DNA of 64,000 nucleotides from contig NZ_JAUSSH010000019.1 of assembly GCF_030812255.1 (NCBI RefSeq), forward strand, positions 1 to 64,000. The letters are read 5' to 3'. This DNA comes from Paeniglutamicibacter psychrophenolicus. Lineage in GTDB: Bacteria > Actinomycetota > Actinomycetes > Actinomycetales > Micrococcaceae. Within the stretch, counting starts at the first letter, position 1, and every line of letters starts with the position of its first letter. A program made the translations under genes and the position numbers. This document shows, one piece after another, positions 17,391 through 26,868 of the stretch. Below the pieces are notes generated by a model. It saw only the letters and a list, made by a program, of their open reading frames with translations. It was not told the DNA's origin and made no database searches.

Positions 17391-18437
17391 TTAGAGACCG
17401 TTGTCCTCTACAAATTGTCCCACCTTGTCCTGCTTCAAGGCGTCTGCAAAGTCCGAAATCACGGCCATGTCAGGAATGACGATGGACTGGCCATCGGCGG
17501 AACGCCCCGTTCCCTTGTTGGGGAGCGTGAAGAAGTGCATGTCGCTGGAGCGCACGTTGGCCATGGTGGTTCCCAGCTTGGCCACCTTTACGGCGTCGAG
17601 GGTCTCGTCGACTGCAACATAGGGCGCGAATTCCTTGACTGTCTCGGAGATCTTCGCGGGGTCCGTCAATGTTTCCTTGGACATCAGGGTGCTCATGACG
17701 GCCTTGACGTAAAGCTGCTGGTTGCGCACGCGTTGGTAGTCGCCGTCCTTGAATGCGTAGCGTTCACGGACAAATGCCAGTGCCTGGTCACCATCGAGCG
17801 TTTGCACTCCCTTGGGGAAGACAAATCCGTTCTTCAGATTCTGCTTAAAGGCGATCGGGTTGTTGATCTGGACTCCACCTAGTGCGTCGGTCAAGCCCTT
17901 GAAGCCTTCGAAATCGATGGAGGCCACGTGGTCAATACGAGTGTCCAGCAAGCCCTCGAGTGTTTGCACGGCCAGTGCCACTCCGCCGTAAGCAAAGGCG
18001 GCATTCACTTTCGCTTTTCCATGTCCCGGAATGTCCAACCAGGTATCACGCATGATCGAGGTGGCGTAGACGCCTTCGCGGTTCGCCGGGATGTGGACGA
18101 GCATCATGGTGTCGGAACGGCCACCGTTGGGCAGCGAGGCAAAGTTCTCTTCGCCCTGGTCCTTGGCCCGGGTGTCGTTGCCCAGGAGCAGGATGTTGAC
18201 CGCGTCCTTGGCGGCTTCAGCCTTTTGCGGTCGTGAGCTTTCCTCGGGAAATGCGTCCGTGAGCTTGGTGGTGTTGTTGTCAAAGCTGCGAGCAAGCGAG
18301 AACAGGTACCCCCCGGCTACGAGAAGTGCAATGAGCACCAAAGATACGGCACCCAGCAATATCATTAGACCGGTGCGTTTCTTCTTCTTTGGTGATTCGT
18401 AGCCTGTGTCCTCGAAGGACCCGTTCAGATGTGTCAT
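17391..18437 (-). CDS. LytR-CpsA-Psr (LCP) family glycopolymer ligase, second copy
   Basis: A 348-residue LCP protein closely similar to the one at 8904-9959. It has a basic PKKKKRTGLM N-terminus and a single membrane anchor at about 22-48. The extracellular domain carries RSDTMMLVHIPANREGVYAT, SIMRDTWLDIPGHGKAKVNA and FVRERYAFKDGDYQRVRNQQ. The DTR block in LLLGNDTRAKDQG near residue 86 is the usual LCP nucleation segment. It ends 7 bp before the DAK2 gene and may be co-transcribed with it. Having two LCP enzymes suggests separate handling of different wall polymers. Confidence 0.92.
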   Translation of the reverse strand: MTHLNGSFEDTGYESPKKKKRTGLMILLGAVSLVLIALLVAGGYLFSLARSFDNNTTKLTDAFPEESSRPQKAEAAKDAVNILLLGNDTRAKDQGEENFASLPNGGRSDTMMLVHIPANREGVYATSIMRDTWLDIPGHGKAKVNAAFAYGGVALAVQTLEGLLDTRIDHVASIDFEGFKGLTDALGGVQINNPIAFKQNLKNGFVFPKGVQTLDGDQALAFVRERYAFKDGDYQRVRNQQLYVKAVMSTLMSKETLTDPAKISETVKEFAPYVAVDETLDAVKVAKLGTTMANVRSSDMHFFTLPNKGTGRSADGQSIVIPDMAVISDFADALKQDKVGQFVEDNGL

Positions 18438-18502
18438 CCATGCCTCTCTAGCAAATACTCCTTTACATCCTAGTCATGTCCCACGACCGGTAGGCTGTTT
18501 AA

Positions 18503-19054
18503 GTGCCCAGATTGATTTTTAGTAGCCTAGATTCCCATAACTCACAGTCGGCTCCCAGAAAAGATACAGCCAGAAAGACCAGTCGAGTTCGGTTTGCCAC
18601 CGTTACGGTGGCCTCGCTCGCGGGATTCCTTGTCCTTTCCGGTTGCGCTTCCATTGCCAACGTCCAATCAGCGGACGATGCCGGCAATCCGCTGTGTGCC
18701 GAAATGATGGTCGTTCTTCCTCCTGAGATTTCGGAGCAGCAGAAGCGCCAGACCAATAGCCAGGCCACCGCTGTATGGGGAGACCCTGCGCAGCTGGTTC
18801 TGCGTTGCGGAGTCACTCCCCCGCCGCCGTCAACGGATCCATGCGTCAGCGTGAACGGAGTGGACTGGTTGGCCAAGGAAGGCGACGAGGCGTGGACCTT
18901 GACCACCTACGGACGGGTTCCGGCCACCGAGTTGGTGTTCGATCCCAATGTGATCCCTTCCAGCACGGTTCTGGCGACGCTGTCATCGGCAGCGTCAAAG
19001 ATTCCTGCCGAGCGTGCGTGCTCGACGGTGAGCAAAACCGTGGATGTCCCCTAG
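18503..19054 (+). CDS. DUF3515 family lipoprotein
   Basis: A 183-residue secreted lipoprotein. A charged N-terminus (residues 1-30) leads into a hydrophobic segment, ATVTVASLAGFLVLSGCAS, with lipobox LSGC at about residue 48. The mature part contains CAEMMVVLPPEI and WGDPAQLVLRCGV, both characteristic of DUF3515, with conserved cysteines. Function is unknown. It starts with GTG and has no obvious ribosome site, so the true start may differ by a few codons. It lies tail to tail with ddl, with a strong shared terminator between them. The link between DUF3515 and ddl is common in actinobacteria. Confidence 0.82.
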   Translation: MPRLIFSSLDSHNSQSAPRKDTARKTSRVRFATVTVASLAGFLVLSGCASIANVQSADDAGNPLCAEMMVVLPPEISEQQKRQTNSQATAVWGDPAQLVLRCGVTPPPPSTDPCVSVNGVDWLAKEGDEAWTLTTYGRVPATELVFDPNVIPSSTVLATLSSAASKIPAERACSTVSKTVDVP

Positions 19055-19076
19055 CGATATTGCTGGAACCTAAAAG

Positions 19077-19117
19077 GAGGGGTGTTTAGCCAAGATCTAC
19101 TTGGCTAAACACCCCTC
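19077..19117. terminator. Bidirectional terminator between the DUF3515 gene and ddl
   Basis: A perfect 17-bp stem (19077-19093 with 19101-19117, loop GATCTAC) is followed by TTT on the plus strand and preceded by a run of A. It lies between two convergent genes and can end both transcripts. Confidence 0.9.
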
Positions 19118-19135
19118 TTTCATTCGGCACGGCTC

Positions 19136-20260
19136 TTAGCGAAGACCCGTTTTCCGGTTCAGTCCCAGGTGGATCAATTCATCAATGAGCTCCGCGTAGC
19201 CCAATCCAGTTTTGGACCACATATGCGGGTACATGCTTGACGGGGTGAAGCCGGGCATGGTGTTGATCTCGTTGATGATCCATTTACCCTCTGGCGTGTA
19301 GAAGAAATCAACACGAGACAGACCCTCGGCATTCACGGCGTCGAAGGCGTCGGCTGCCAGCCGACGCACTTCCTCCGTGGCTGCTGCATCAAGGACCGCG
19401 GGGCAGCTGAGCTGCGCGGCAGCCCCGTCCACGTATTTTGCATCAAAGTCGTAGAAGGTGTGGCCGGCGTTGTCCACCACGATCTCGCCGGGCATGGAGG
19501 CCCTCGGCGGCAGCGAGCCGCGTCCCTCAAGAACGCCACACTCGATTTCACGTCCCACGATGCCGGCTTCCACAATCACCTTTGGATCGTGGATGCGTGC
19601 CGCCTCGATGGCGGCAACAAGTCCATCGGGAGTGTCCACTCGGCTGATACCCACGGACGAACCCGCGCGGGCCGGCTTGACGAACAACGGGTATTCCAGT
19701 CCATTGACCGATTCCAGGCAGGCATCCTGGTCACGTTCCCATTGCTTGTCATGGATGACGACGTAGGGCCCCACCGCGAATCCGGCGGCCTCGAAGACGA
19801 CCTTCATGAAGTGTTTGTCCATGCCAATGGCACTGGCGGCAATGCCCGAACCCACGTAGGGGACGTCCACCATTTCCAGCATTCCCTGCAAGGAACCATC
19901 CTCGCCGAACGGGCCATGCAGCAACGGGAAGACCAAATCAATGTCGCCCAGGCTGCGCACGGCGTGCGCTGCATCCGAGGCGAGCAGTTCGTGGCTGCCA
20001 GGTTCACCAGTCAGGCGCAGGACCTCGTTGCCTGCGGTTACTTCGGGCTTCTTGCTGTTGGCCAGCGACCAAGACGTGACGTCCTGGTCCACCAGGGTCC
20101 AGGCTCCCTCGCGGGTGATCCCCACTGGCACGACTTCGTACTTGTCACGGTCGATGGCTTCAAGAACACCGGCGGCGGTGACGCAGCTGACCGGGTGTTC
20201 GGATGAGCGGCCGCCAAAGAGCAGCATGACCCGGGGCTTGTGGTTGTTAACTTGACTCAC
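19136..20260 (-). CDS. ddl: D-alanine-D-alanine ligase
   Basis: Ddl joins two D-alanines with ATP for the peptidoglycan pentapeptide. The 374-residue ATP-grasp protein begins with VMLLFGGRSSEHPVSCVTA and shows LLHGPFGEDGSLQGMLE near residue 114. The later blocks are VKPARAGSSVGISRV near residue 190 and INEINTMPGFTPSSMYP near residue 333, the latter holding the Mg-binding Glu and Asn. Length is typical of the larger actinobacterial form. The start overlaps the gpsA stop by 4 bp. It is the last gene of the leftward murA-plsC-gpsA-ddl operon. Confidence 0.95.
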   Translation of the reverse strand: MSQVNNHKPRVMLLFGGRSSEHPVSCVTAAGVLEAIDRDKYEVVPVGITREGAWTLVDQDVTSWSLANSKKPEVTAGNEVLRLTGEPGSHELLASDAAHAVRSLGDIDLVFPLLHGPFGEDGSLQGMLEMVDVPYVGSGIAASAIGMDKHFMKVVFEAAGFAVGPYVVIHDKQWERDQDACLESVNGLEYPLFVKPARAGSSVGISRVDTPDGLVAAIEAARIHDPKVIVEAGIVGREIECGVLEGRGSLPPRASMPGEIVVDNAGHTFYDFDAKYVDGAAAQLSCPAVLDAAATEEVRRLAADAFDAVNAEGLSRVDFFYTPEGKWIINEINTMPGFTPSSMYPHMWSKTGLGYAELIDELIHLGLNRKTGLR

Positions 20261-21288
20261 TTGAGTTCACCTTCAGACTTTAGTTGACGCCCCAGCAGGC
20301 GTGCTCCCATGTTCTCCACGCTGAGCGTGCCTTCCAGAACCATGACCACGGCCTCGGTAATGGGTACTTCCACGTTGTGGCGCGTCGCGAGGTCCAACAC
20401 GGCCCGCCCCGATTTGATGCCCTCCGCGGTCTGCGACATGCGGTCGTTGACCTCGTCCAGGTAAAGGCCCTGGCCCAACAGCCGGCCCGCGGTGTTGTTG
20501 CGCGAGAGCGAAGAGGAGCAGGTGGCGACCAGGTCCCCCAGGCCGGCAAGGCCGGAAAGGGTCTCATAGCTTCCACCAAGCGCCAAGGCGAGGCGCGTGG
20601 TCTCGGCAAGGCCACGGGTAATGATTGAGGACTTGGTGTTGTCACCCATGCCCAGACCGTCACAGATGCCCACGGCCAGGGCGATGACGTTCTTGGCAAT
20701 GCCCCCGATTTCAACGCCAATGACGTCGGTGTTGGTGTACGGGCGGAAGTAGTCCGTGGAACAGAGCGTGGCGATCCACGTGGCTGTATCGATCTCGGTG
20801 CAGGCCACCACGGAGGCGGTGGGCTGCTTGCGGGCAATTTCCATGGCCAGGTTGGGGCCGGAAAGGACCGCGATTCGTTCCGGGGAAATTTCCACCTCGG
20901 CGGAGATCACTTCGCTCATGCGAGCATCGGTGTCGCGTTCAAGGCCCTTCATCAGGGACATGAGCACGGCGTTGGGTTCCAGGAATTCCTTGAAGGAACG
21001 TAGCTGCTCGCGCAGGCTTTGGGCCGGGACGGCCAGGACCACCAATTCGGCCCCGGCCAGCACCTTGGCGGTGCTGGAGGACGAGGAGATATTGCCGGGG
21101 AGCTTCGTTTCGCGCAGGTAGCGCGAGTTGGTGTGGCGCGTGTTGATCTCCGCCGCCACCTCGTCGCGGCGGGCCCAAATCATGACCTCTATGCCAGCAT
21201 CGGCTCCGGAGTCGGCAAGCACCTTGGCAAAGGTGGTCCCCCAACTTCCGGCGCCCATGACGGCAATCTTCCTTGGTGCGGGCCTCAT
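20257..21288 (-). CDS. gpsA: NAD(P)-dependent glycerol-3-phosphate dehydrogenase
   Basis: GpsA reduces dihydroxyacetone phosphate to glycerol 3-phosphate, the backbone for phospholipid and for TagD. The 343-residue protein starts with the Rossmann block VMGAGSWGTTFAKVLAD. It shows LMKGLERDT, LSGPNLAMEIARKQPTA, and IGGIAKNVIALAVGICDGL, whose lysine is the catalytic one. It lies between plsC (adjacent, 0-bp gap) and ddl (4-bp overlap), consistent with coordinated supply of phospholipid and peptidoglycan. Confidence 0.95.
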   Translation of the reverse strand: MRPAPRKIAVMGAGSWGTTFAKVLADSGADAGIEVMIWARRDEVAAEINTRHTNSRYLRETKLPGNISSSSSTAKVLAGAELVVLAVPAQSLREQLRSFKEFLEPNAVLMSLMKGLERDTDARMSEVISAEVEISPERIAVLSGPNLAMEIARKQPTASVVACTEIDTATWIATLCSTDYFRPYTNTDVIGVEIGGIAKNVIALAVGICDGLGMGDNTKSSIITRGLAETTRLALALGGSYETLSGLAGLGDLVATCSSSLSRNNTAGRLLGQGLYLDEVNDRMSQTAEGIKSGRAVLDLATRHNVEVPITEAVVMVLEGTLSVENMGARLLGRQLKSEGELK

Positions 21289-22089
21289 TTATTTGTCCTT
21301 TGTTTCGTTCGTCGGGGCCCCGTTGTCGAAATTTCGGCCCTGAGCGGCCTGGCCGTGATCCGCCGGGTCCCAAAGGACCTCCGGTGGATTCTGGCCACGC
21401 AAGACGCCCACATCCTTGGCAATGGCTTGCATGATGCGTTCAGTGGCTTCGAGGAGAATCGTCCGGGTCAAGGGGACATCCCGCAAGTCATCCAGGTCAA
21501 CCGGATCCCCGGCCATGACCGTTACCCGTTTGCGGGGAAAAAGCTTGAAGCCCTTGGCATAGCGGGGAAACAATTCCTGGGCACCCCAGTGCGCCATCGG
21601 AATGACGGGGGCACCGGTCTGCAGGGCCAGCCGCGCGGCACCGGTGTGCCCACGCATGGGCCACAGGTCCGGGTCCCGGGTCAGGGTACCCTCGGCGTAA
21701 ATGACGATGACGCCATGGGCGTCAAGGACCTCGCGTGCGGCCTTCAGCGACTGGGATGCTCCCGCGGAGGTGCGAGCCACGGGAACCTGTCCGGTGTTGC
21801 GCAGGATCGTGCCGAGCACCGGCACCTTGAACAAGGATTCCTTGGCCAGGTACCGCGGGTAGCGCTTGGAGCTGTAGATCGCGTGGCCCACGACCAGCGG
21901 ATCGATTTCCGTCACGTGGTTGGGGCACAGGATGAAACCGCCTTCGGGCAGCTTGTCGAAGTCCCGCCACGTTCGACTGATCATGAGGTTCATGACCGGC
22001 CGAACGATTCCGGCCGCTATTGCAAACGCGGTTTTTGTACCGCGAGATTCTTTCATGCAAGTCAGCCTATGCGGATCAGGCGATTTCAT
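21289..22089 (-). CDS. plsC: 1-acyl-sn-glycerol-3-phosphate acyltransferase
   Basis: The enzyme acylates lysophosphatidic acid to phosphatidic acid. The 266-residue protein carries the acyltransferase motifs NHVTEIDP (H-x4-D) near residue 56, VPVARTSAG, and VIYAEGTLTRDPDLWPM (EGT). Only one hydrophobic segment is present near the N-terminus. The ATG at 22089 overlaps the end of murA by 14 bp. A second ATG at 22056, giving MKESRGTKT, is also possible and removes the overlap. It precedes gpsA without a gap. In this order glycerol 3-phosphate made by GpsA feeds PlsC. Confidence 0.9.
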   Translation of the reverse strand: MKSPDPHRLTCMKESRGTKTAFAIAAGIVRPVMNLMISRTWRDFDKLPEGGFILCPNHVTEIDPLVVGHAIYSSKRYPRYLAKESLFKVPVLGTILRNTGQVPVARTSAGASQSLKAAREVLDAHGVIVIYAEGTLTRDPDLWPMRGHTGAARLALQTGAPVIPMAHWGAQELFPRYAKGFKLFPRKRVTVMAGDPVDLDDLRDVPLTRTILLEATERIMQAIAKDVGVLRGQNPPEVLWDPADHGQAAQGRNFDNGAPTNETKDK

Positions 22090-23404
22090 TCATCTCGACG
22101 CGCGCACCCAAGTCAGTGAGCTTGTCCATGAACTTTTCGTAGCCGCGGTTGATCAGTTCGATCCCGGTGACGTGGCTCGTGCCCTCGGCAGCGAGCGCGG
22201 CAATCAGGTGCGAGAATCCGCCGCGCAGGTCCGGGATGTCAATGTCAGCGCCAACCAGCGGGGTCGGCCCGGTGATCACGGCGGAGTGCTGGAAATTGCG
22301 CTGGCCGAAACGGCACGGGATCGCACCGAGGCACTCGCTGTGCAACTGGACGCGGGCACCCATTTCCACCAGGGCGTTGGTGAAGCCGAAACGGTTCTCA
22401 TACACGGTTTCGTGGATGATGGAAACGCCGGTGGCCTGGGTCAGCGCCACAACCAGCGGCTGCTGCCAGTCGGTCATGAAGCCCGGGTGCACGTCTGTTT
22501 CCAGGATGAGCGGCTTGAGCTCCCCGCCCGGGTGGAAGAATCGGATTCCGCCGTCGGTGACCTCGAATTCGCCGCCGATCTGGCGGTAGGTGTGAAGGAA
22601 GGCGGTCAAGTCGCGCTGCGCTGCGCCTTCGACGTAGATGTCGCCCTTGGTGACCAATGCCGCGGATGCCCAGGAGGCGGACTCGTTGCGATCGGGCAGA
22701 GCCTTGTGGTTGTAGCCACTGAGGCGTTCGACACCGATGATGCGAATGACGCGGTCGCGGCCCACCGTGATGATTGCGCCCATCTTCTGGAGCAAGGAAA
22801 TCAAGTCAAGGATTTCCGGCTCAATGGCCGCGTTTTCGACCTCGGTGGTGCCCTTGGCACGCACGGCGGTCAGCAGCACTTGTTCGGTGGCGCCGACGCT
22901 CGGGTACGGCAGGGAGATCTTGGCACCGGTCAGCCCGTGCGGGGCCCGGATGCTCGTGCCCAGTGGGCCGGCCTTGTCGATCTCGGCCCCGAAGTGGCGC
23001 AGCACATCAAGGTGGAAATCGATGGGGCGGTCGCCGATCTTGCAACCACCAAGGTTGGGGATCAGTGCCTCGCCCAGGCTGTGCAGCAGGGGGCCGCAGA
23101 AGAGGATCGGGATGCGGGAATCCCCGGCATGGGTATCGATCTCATTGCTTGTGGCGGTCTTGGTCCCGCTGGGGTCCATGGTCAGGTCGCCCGTGGCCTC
23201 GTCCTTGGTCACGGTGACACCGTGGATCTTCAGAAGGCTGGTGACAACGGCAACGTCCTTGATTTCCGGGACGTTGCGCAAGACAGAGGGTGAATCCCCC
23301 AGAAGAGCCGCGACCATGGCCTTGGGAACCAGGTTCTTGGCACCCCTGACGGTCACTTTTCCCTTGAGTGGCACGCCACCATGAATCGTTAGGACTTTCG
23401 CCAT
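22076..23404 (-). CDS. murA: UDP-N-acetylglucosamine 1-carboxyvinyltransferase
   Basis: MurA adds enolpyruvate to UDP-GlcNAc, the first committed step of peptidoglycan synthesis. The 442-residue protein shows GKVTVRGAKNLVPKAMVAAL with the lysine-asparagine pair near residue 23, and LGGCKIGDRPIDFHLDVLR with active-site Cys121. Cysteine here is the fosfomycin-sensitive form; mycobacteria carry aspartate. The C-terminal DLRGGFSHLIAALAAEGTS block is also typical. It is the first gene of the leftward murA-plsC-gpsA-ddl run. Confidence 0.95.
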   Translation of the reverse strand: MAKVLTIHGGVPLKGKVTVRGAKNLVPKAMVAALLGDSPSVLRNVPEIKDVAVVTSLLKIHGVTVTKDEATGDLTMDPSGTKTATSNEIDTHAGDSRIPILFCGPLLHSLGEALIPNLGGCKIGDRPIDFHLDVLRHFGAEIDKAGPLGTSIRAPHGLTGAKISLPYPSVGATEQVLLTAVRAKGTTEVENAAIEPEILDLISLLQKMGAIITVGRDRVIRIIGVERLSGYNHKALPDRNESASWASAALVTKGDIYVEGAAQRDLTAFLHTYRQIGGEFEVTDGGIRFFHPGGELKPLILETDVHPGFMTDWQQPLVVALTQATGVSIIHETVYENRFGFTNALVEMGARVQLHSECLGAIPCRFGQRNFQHSAVITGPTPLVGADIDIPDLRGGFSHLIAALAAEGTSHVTGIELINRGYEKFMDKLTDLGARVEMNEIA

Positions 23405-23468
23405 GAACTTAAGAACCTCACCACAATTGTTTGGCCTTCGAAACCGAAGGTAAGACTAAGCAAGCATA

Positions 23469-23493
23469 CAGCCCCCGACATTGCCGGGGGCTG
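23469..23493 (-). terminator. Probable terminator downstream of leuCD
   Basis: CAGCCCCCG at 23469-23477 pairs with 23485-23493, and the stem can extend through flanking GCAT/TGC bases. It lies about 120 bp past the leuD stop and before murA. The U-run is weak. Confidence 0.55.
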
Positions 23494-23613
23494 CATGGAA
23501 GGTGTAACGCCGGTCGCGTCTCAGGGCGCTGTACTCGCCGGATCCACCCCATTCCGCCGGTGATCAGCGACTATGAGCGGAACATGAGAGCCAGTTACGC
23601 GGTGAGCTAATAC

Positions 23614-24216
23614 TCAGGAGTAACGTGCCGGCAAGGTGGTTGGCTTGAAGGCTGGACGCTGGGCTTCAAAGGCCGTAACCTCTTCTTCATGCTGGAGGGT
23701 CAGGCCGATATCATCGAGCCCCTCTATGAGGCGCCAGCGGGTGTAATCGTCGATTGCGAACGGGGCAATGATCGATCCGCAGGTGACCGTACGCGCCTCG
23801 AGGTCAACCGTGACCTCGGTGCCCGGATGGTTCTCGATTTCCTTCCAGATCAATTCGATGTCGCTCTGGGCCACCTCGGCGGCAACCAGTCCCTGCTTGC
23901 CGGAGTTCCCTCGGAAGATATCAGCGAATCGGGACGAGAGGACGGCCTTGAAGCCATAGTCCTTCAGGGCCCACACCGCGTGTTCGCGGGAAGAACCGGT
24001 GCCGAAGTCGGGGCCGGCCACCAGGACGGAGCCCTTGGAGAACGGCTCCTGGTTCAGGATGAAGGAAGAGTCCTTTCGCCAGCCCGCAAAGAGGGCGTCT
24101 TCAAAACCGGTTCGTGTGATGCGCTTGAGGTAGACGGCCGGGATGATTTGGTCGGTGTCGACATTGCTTTGGCGCAGCGGGACGCCGATTCCGGTATGGG
24201 TGGTGATTTTCTCCAT
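23614..24216 (-). CDS. leuD: 3-isopropylmalate dehydratase small subunit
   Basis: LeuD is the small swivelling subunit of isopropylmalate isomerase in leucine synthesis. The 200-residue protein shows [20 protein letters not shown] near the N-terminus and [20 protein letters not shown] near residue 66, both diagnostic. [11 protein letters not shown] follows. It lies 9 bp after leuC and forms the leuCD operon. It is probably under the control of the divergent IclR-type regulator upstream of leuC. Confidence 0.96.
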   Translation of the reverse strand: MEKITTHTGIGVPLRQSNVDTDQIIPAVYLKRITRTGFEDALFAGWRKDSSFILNQEPFSKGSVLVAGPDFGTGSSREHAVWALKDYGFKAVLSSRFADIFRGNSGKQGLVAAEVAQSDIELIWKEIENHPGTEVTVDLEARTVTCGSIIAPFAIDDYTRWRLIEGLDDIGLTLQHEEEVTAFEAQRPAFKPTTLPARYS

Positions 24217-24225
24217 GATGAATCC

Positions 24226-25683
24226 TTAGGCTGCTTTTGCGGACGCGGCAGGCGCATCCAAGTCGGACGGCGAGGACAGGGTCCCCCGGATGGCGGTGGC
24301 CGCGGCAACCAGTGGGGAGACCAAGTGGGTGCGACCTCCCTTGCCCTGGCGACCTTCGAAGTTGCGGTTCGAGGTGGAGGCGCAGCGCTCCCCCTCGGCC
24401 AGCTGGTCCGGGTTCATGCCCAGGCACATGGAGCAGCCGGCAAAACGCCATTCGGCACCAAAGTCCTTGAATATCTTGTCCAGTCCCTCGGCCTCGGCCT
24501 CGAGGCGAACACGCGCAGAACCCGGGACCACGATCATGCGGATCTCGGGGTCTTTTTCCCTGCCCTGGATGATCGCTGCGGCCGCACGGAGGTCTTCCAT
24601 CCGGCTATTGGTGCAGGAACCCAGGAAGACGGTGTCCACCCGGATCTCCTTCATGGGCGTCCCGGCCTTCAGGTCCATGTACTCGAGGGCACGCTCGCAG
24701 GCCGCGCGGGCGTTTTCGTCCTCGAAGTCTTCGGGTGCCGGCACGGTCTCGGAGAGCGAGACGCCCTGGCCCGGGTTGGTGCCCCAGGTGACAAAGGGCT
24801 CCAAGGTGTCGGCATCCAGGAACACTTCGGCGTCAAAGTTTGCGCCCTCGTCGGTTGCCAGCGTGTCCCATTCAGCAACGGCGGAATCCCAGTCGGCACC
24901 CTGCGGTGCGTGCGGGCGGCCCTTGAGGTAGTCATAGGTGGTCGCATCCGGTGCGATCATGCCGGCGCGTGCGCCGGCCTCGATCGACATGTTGCAAATG
25001 GTCATGCGGGCGTCCATGGACAGCGCACGGATGGCCGAACCCCGGTATTCCAGGACATAGCCCTGTCCGCCGCCGGTGCCAATTTTGGCGATCACGGCCA
25101 GAATGATGTCCTTGGCGGTCACACCCGGCTTCAGTGTTCCCTCGACGTTGATCGACATGGTCTTGAAAGGTTTCAATGACAACGACTGGGTCGCCATCAC
25201 GTGCTCGACCTCGGAGGTTCCGATGCCGAACGCCAGGGCACCAAAGGCACCATGGGTCGAGGTGTGCGAGTCGCCACAGACGACCGTCATTCCCGGCTGG
25301 GTGAGACCCAGCTGGGGACCGACCACGTGGACAATGCCTTGTTCCTTGTCACCGAGGGAGTGCAGGCGCACGCCGAACTCGGCGCAGTTCTTGCGCAGGG
25401 TCTCGATCTGCGTGCGGCTGGTCAGGTCGGCAATCGGCTTGTCAATGTCCAGCGTCGGGGTGTTGTGATCCTCGGTGGCGATCGTCAGGTCGGGTCGGCG
25501 CAACGGGCGCCCGGCGAGGCGAAGGCCCTCGAATGCCTGCGGGGAAGTCACCTCGTGAACCAGGTGCAGGTCGATATAGATCAGGTCGGGCTGGCGCGCA
25601 GCGCCTGCCCCGTCTCCCTTGCGCACCACGTGCGCGTTCCATACTTTTTCGGCCAGCGTCTGTGCTGCCTGGTGTGCGGCCAT
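24226..25683 (-). CDS. leuC: 3-isopropylmalate dehydratase large subunit
   Basis: LeuC carries the [4Fe-4S] cluster that isomerises 2- to 3-isopropylmalate. The 485-residue protein shows [18 protein letters not shown], the [21 protein letters not shown] block, FLGSCTNSR with the first cluster cysteine, and [12 protein letters not shown] with the CxxC pair. The ATG at 25683 is preceded by GAGGGAG about 8 bases upstream. A GTG at 25698 is in frame but lacks a ribosome site. A candidate operator lies 86 bp upstream and is shared with the divergent regulator gene. Confidence 0.96.
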   Translation of the reverse strand: MAAHQAAQTLAEKVWNAHVVRKGDGAGAARQPDLIYIDLHLVHEVTSPQAFEGLRLAGRPLRRPDLTIATEDHNTPTLDIDKPIADLTSRTQIETLRKNCAEFGVRLHSLGDKEQGIVHVVGPQLGLTQPGMTVVCGDSHTSTHGAFGALAFGIGTSEVEHVMATQSLSLKPFKTMSINVEGTLKPGVTAKDIILAVIAKIGTGGGQGYVLEYRGSAIRALSMDARMTICNMSIEAGARAGMIAPDATTYDYLKGRPHAPQGADWDSAVAEWDTLATDEGANFDAEVFLDADTLEPFVTWGTNPGQGVSLSETVPAPEDFEDENARAACERALEYMDLKAGTPMKEIRVDTVFLGSCTNSRMEDLRAAAAIIQGREKDPEIRMIVVPGSARVRLEAEAEGLDKIFKDFGAEWRFAGCSMCLGMNPDQLAEGERCASTSNRNFEGRQGKGGRTHLVSPLVAAATAIRGTLSSPSDLDAPAASAKAA

Positions 25684-25768
25684 GACCGACTCCCTCACTT
25701 GATTAAAATCCTATGTCTCAACTGTTCCATCGCAACCCTCGTAATATCCACTACACGGACTTGCATCT

Positions 25769-25780
25769 CAAATAGTGAGA
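25769..25780 (+). promoter_or_regulatory. Candidate LtbR-type operator in the leuC-iclR intergenic region
   Basis: CAAATAGTGAGA matches 11 of 12 positions of the LtbR operator reported for Corynebacterium glutamicum, CA(T/C)ATAGTGAGA, as I recall it. It forms part of a wider inverted repeat TCTCA-n5-TGAGA (25766-25780). It lies 16 bp before the regulator start and 86 bp before leuC, so it could serve both. Confidence 0.65.
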
Positions 25781-25795
25781 CTGCAATATCAAACT

Positions 25796-26515
25796 ATGGA
25801 CACATCAAGTGGCGTTGGCGTCATCGACAAAGCGGCCCTCATCCTCAATGCCCTTGAAGCGGGGCCCACCTCCCTGGCGCAGCTTGTATCGCTGACCAAG
25901 ATCTCGAGGCCGACCGTGCACCGTCTGGCGCAGGCCCTGGTGCACCACCGGTTGGTCGGCAAGGACATCCACGGCAGGTTCGTGCTGGGTGGTCGCCTCG
26001 TCGAACTAGCCTCGGCGGCCGGTGAGGACCGGCTGATTGCCGCGGCCGGCCCGCTGCTGCTCCAATTGAGGGACTCCACAGGCGAAAGCACCCAGGTGTT
26101 CCGCCGGCAAGGGGACTACCGCGTGTGCGTCGCCTCAGCCGAACGTCCCGTTGGCTTGCGGGACACCATCCCTGTGGGAACCCAGCTTTCCATGAAAGCC
26201 GGTTCCGCCGCCCAGGTCCTGCTCGCGTGGGAGGACCACGAACGATTGTTGGACGGGCTGCACGGAGCCCGGTTCACCCCCACCATACTTGCCGGAGTCC
26301 GGCGCCGCGGTTGGGCCCAAAGCCTCGGTGAACGTGAGCCCGGTGTGGCTTCGGTCTCGGCGCCCGTCCGCGGGCCTTCGGGTCGTGTTATTGCTGCGGT
26401 TTCCATGTCCGGACCAATCGAGCGTCTTTCCCGCCAGCCGGGTCGGGCGCACCAGGAAGTGGTCGTCCAGACGGCCAACGCCCTGAGTGACGCACTGCGC
26501 AAGACCGGGGACTGA
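25796..26515 (+). CDS. IclR-family transcriptional regulator (LtbR/NdgR-like)
   Basis: A 239-residue DNA-binding regulator. The N-terminal winged helix runs through IDKAALILNALEAGPTSLAQLVSLTKISRPTVHRLAQALVHHRL, and the C-terminal IclR effector domain contains FVLGGRLVELASAA, LRDTIPVGTQLSMKAGSAAQVLLAW and APVRGPSGRVIAAVSMSGP. In corynebacteria and streptomycetes the IclR protein divergent from leuCD (LtbR, NdgR) represses leucine genes. The same divergent arrangement and an operator-like site are present here. I chose the ATG at 25796; no strong ribosome site is visible, so the mRNA may be leaderless. Confidence 0.9.
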   Translation: MDTSSGVGVIDKAALILNALEAGPTSLAQLVSLTKISRPTVHRLAQALVHHRLVGKDIHGRFVLGGRLVELASAAGEDRLIAAAGPLLLQLRDSTGESTQVFRRQGDYRVCVASAERPVGLRDTIPVGTQLSMKAGSAAQVLLAWEDHERLLDGLHGARFTPTILAGVRRRGWAQSLGEREPGVASVSAPVRGPSGRVIAAVSMSGPIERLSRQPGRAHQEVVVQTANALSDALRKTGD

Positions 26516-26868
26516 TGACTGCTCGTCTTTGGATTGCTGCTTGTTCTGGGCGCGGCTGGCACATATTCGTCTGCCAAGATCGCAACAGGCCCATCATGCA
26601 TCCGTCCAGGTGAAATGCGCCGGAAGGATCAATGCACTTGCAAATTGGCAAAACGTCACCGCGGTCTTCAGAGCACGTCGTGGTATTCAGCTTGAAGCCA
26701 CGGTTCACCTAGCGAAAATGCGGAGGGCCTTCTACCAGGCCACGGTCATCCAACTAAGGGGCAGCAGCAGCATCCCGGGGCAACCCAACCCATGCCGGCC
26801 ACCTGCCAAATAAGGCACCCATCCACCCCTGCCCCAAACTTCAGCCGGCGATTTGCTGCCTTCCCAAA
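26516..26868. other. Intergenic region with no recognisable gene
   Basis: These 353 bases separate the rightward regulator gene from the leftward acyltransferase gene. Short open frames are present but show no family resemblance, and no strong terminator hairpin was found. Confidence 0.4.

Noticed and set aside
21920-23293. Rightward 457-codon open frame antisense to murA
   Set aside because: MurA is unmistakable on the other strand, and the antisense protein is unlike any family I know.
26487-26813. Rightward frame after the IclR gene
   Set aside because: It lacks a ribosome site and family resemblance and overlaps the end of the regulator gene.
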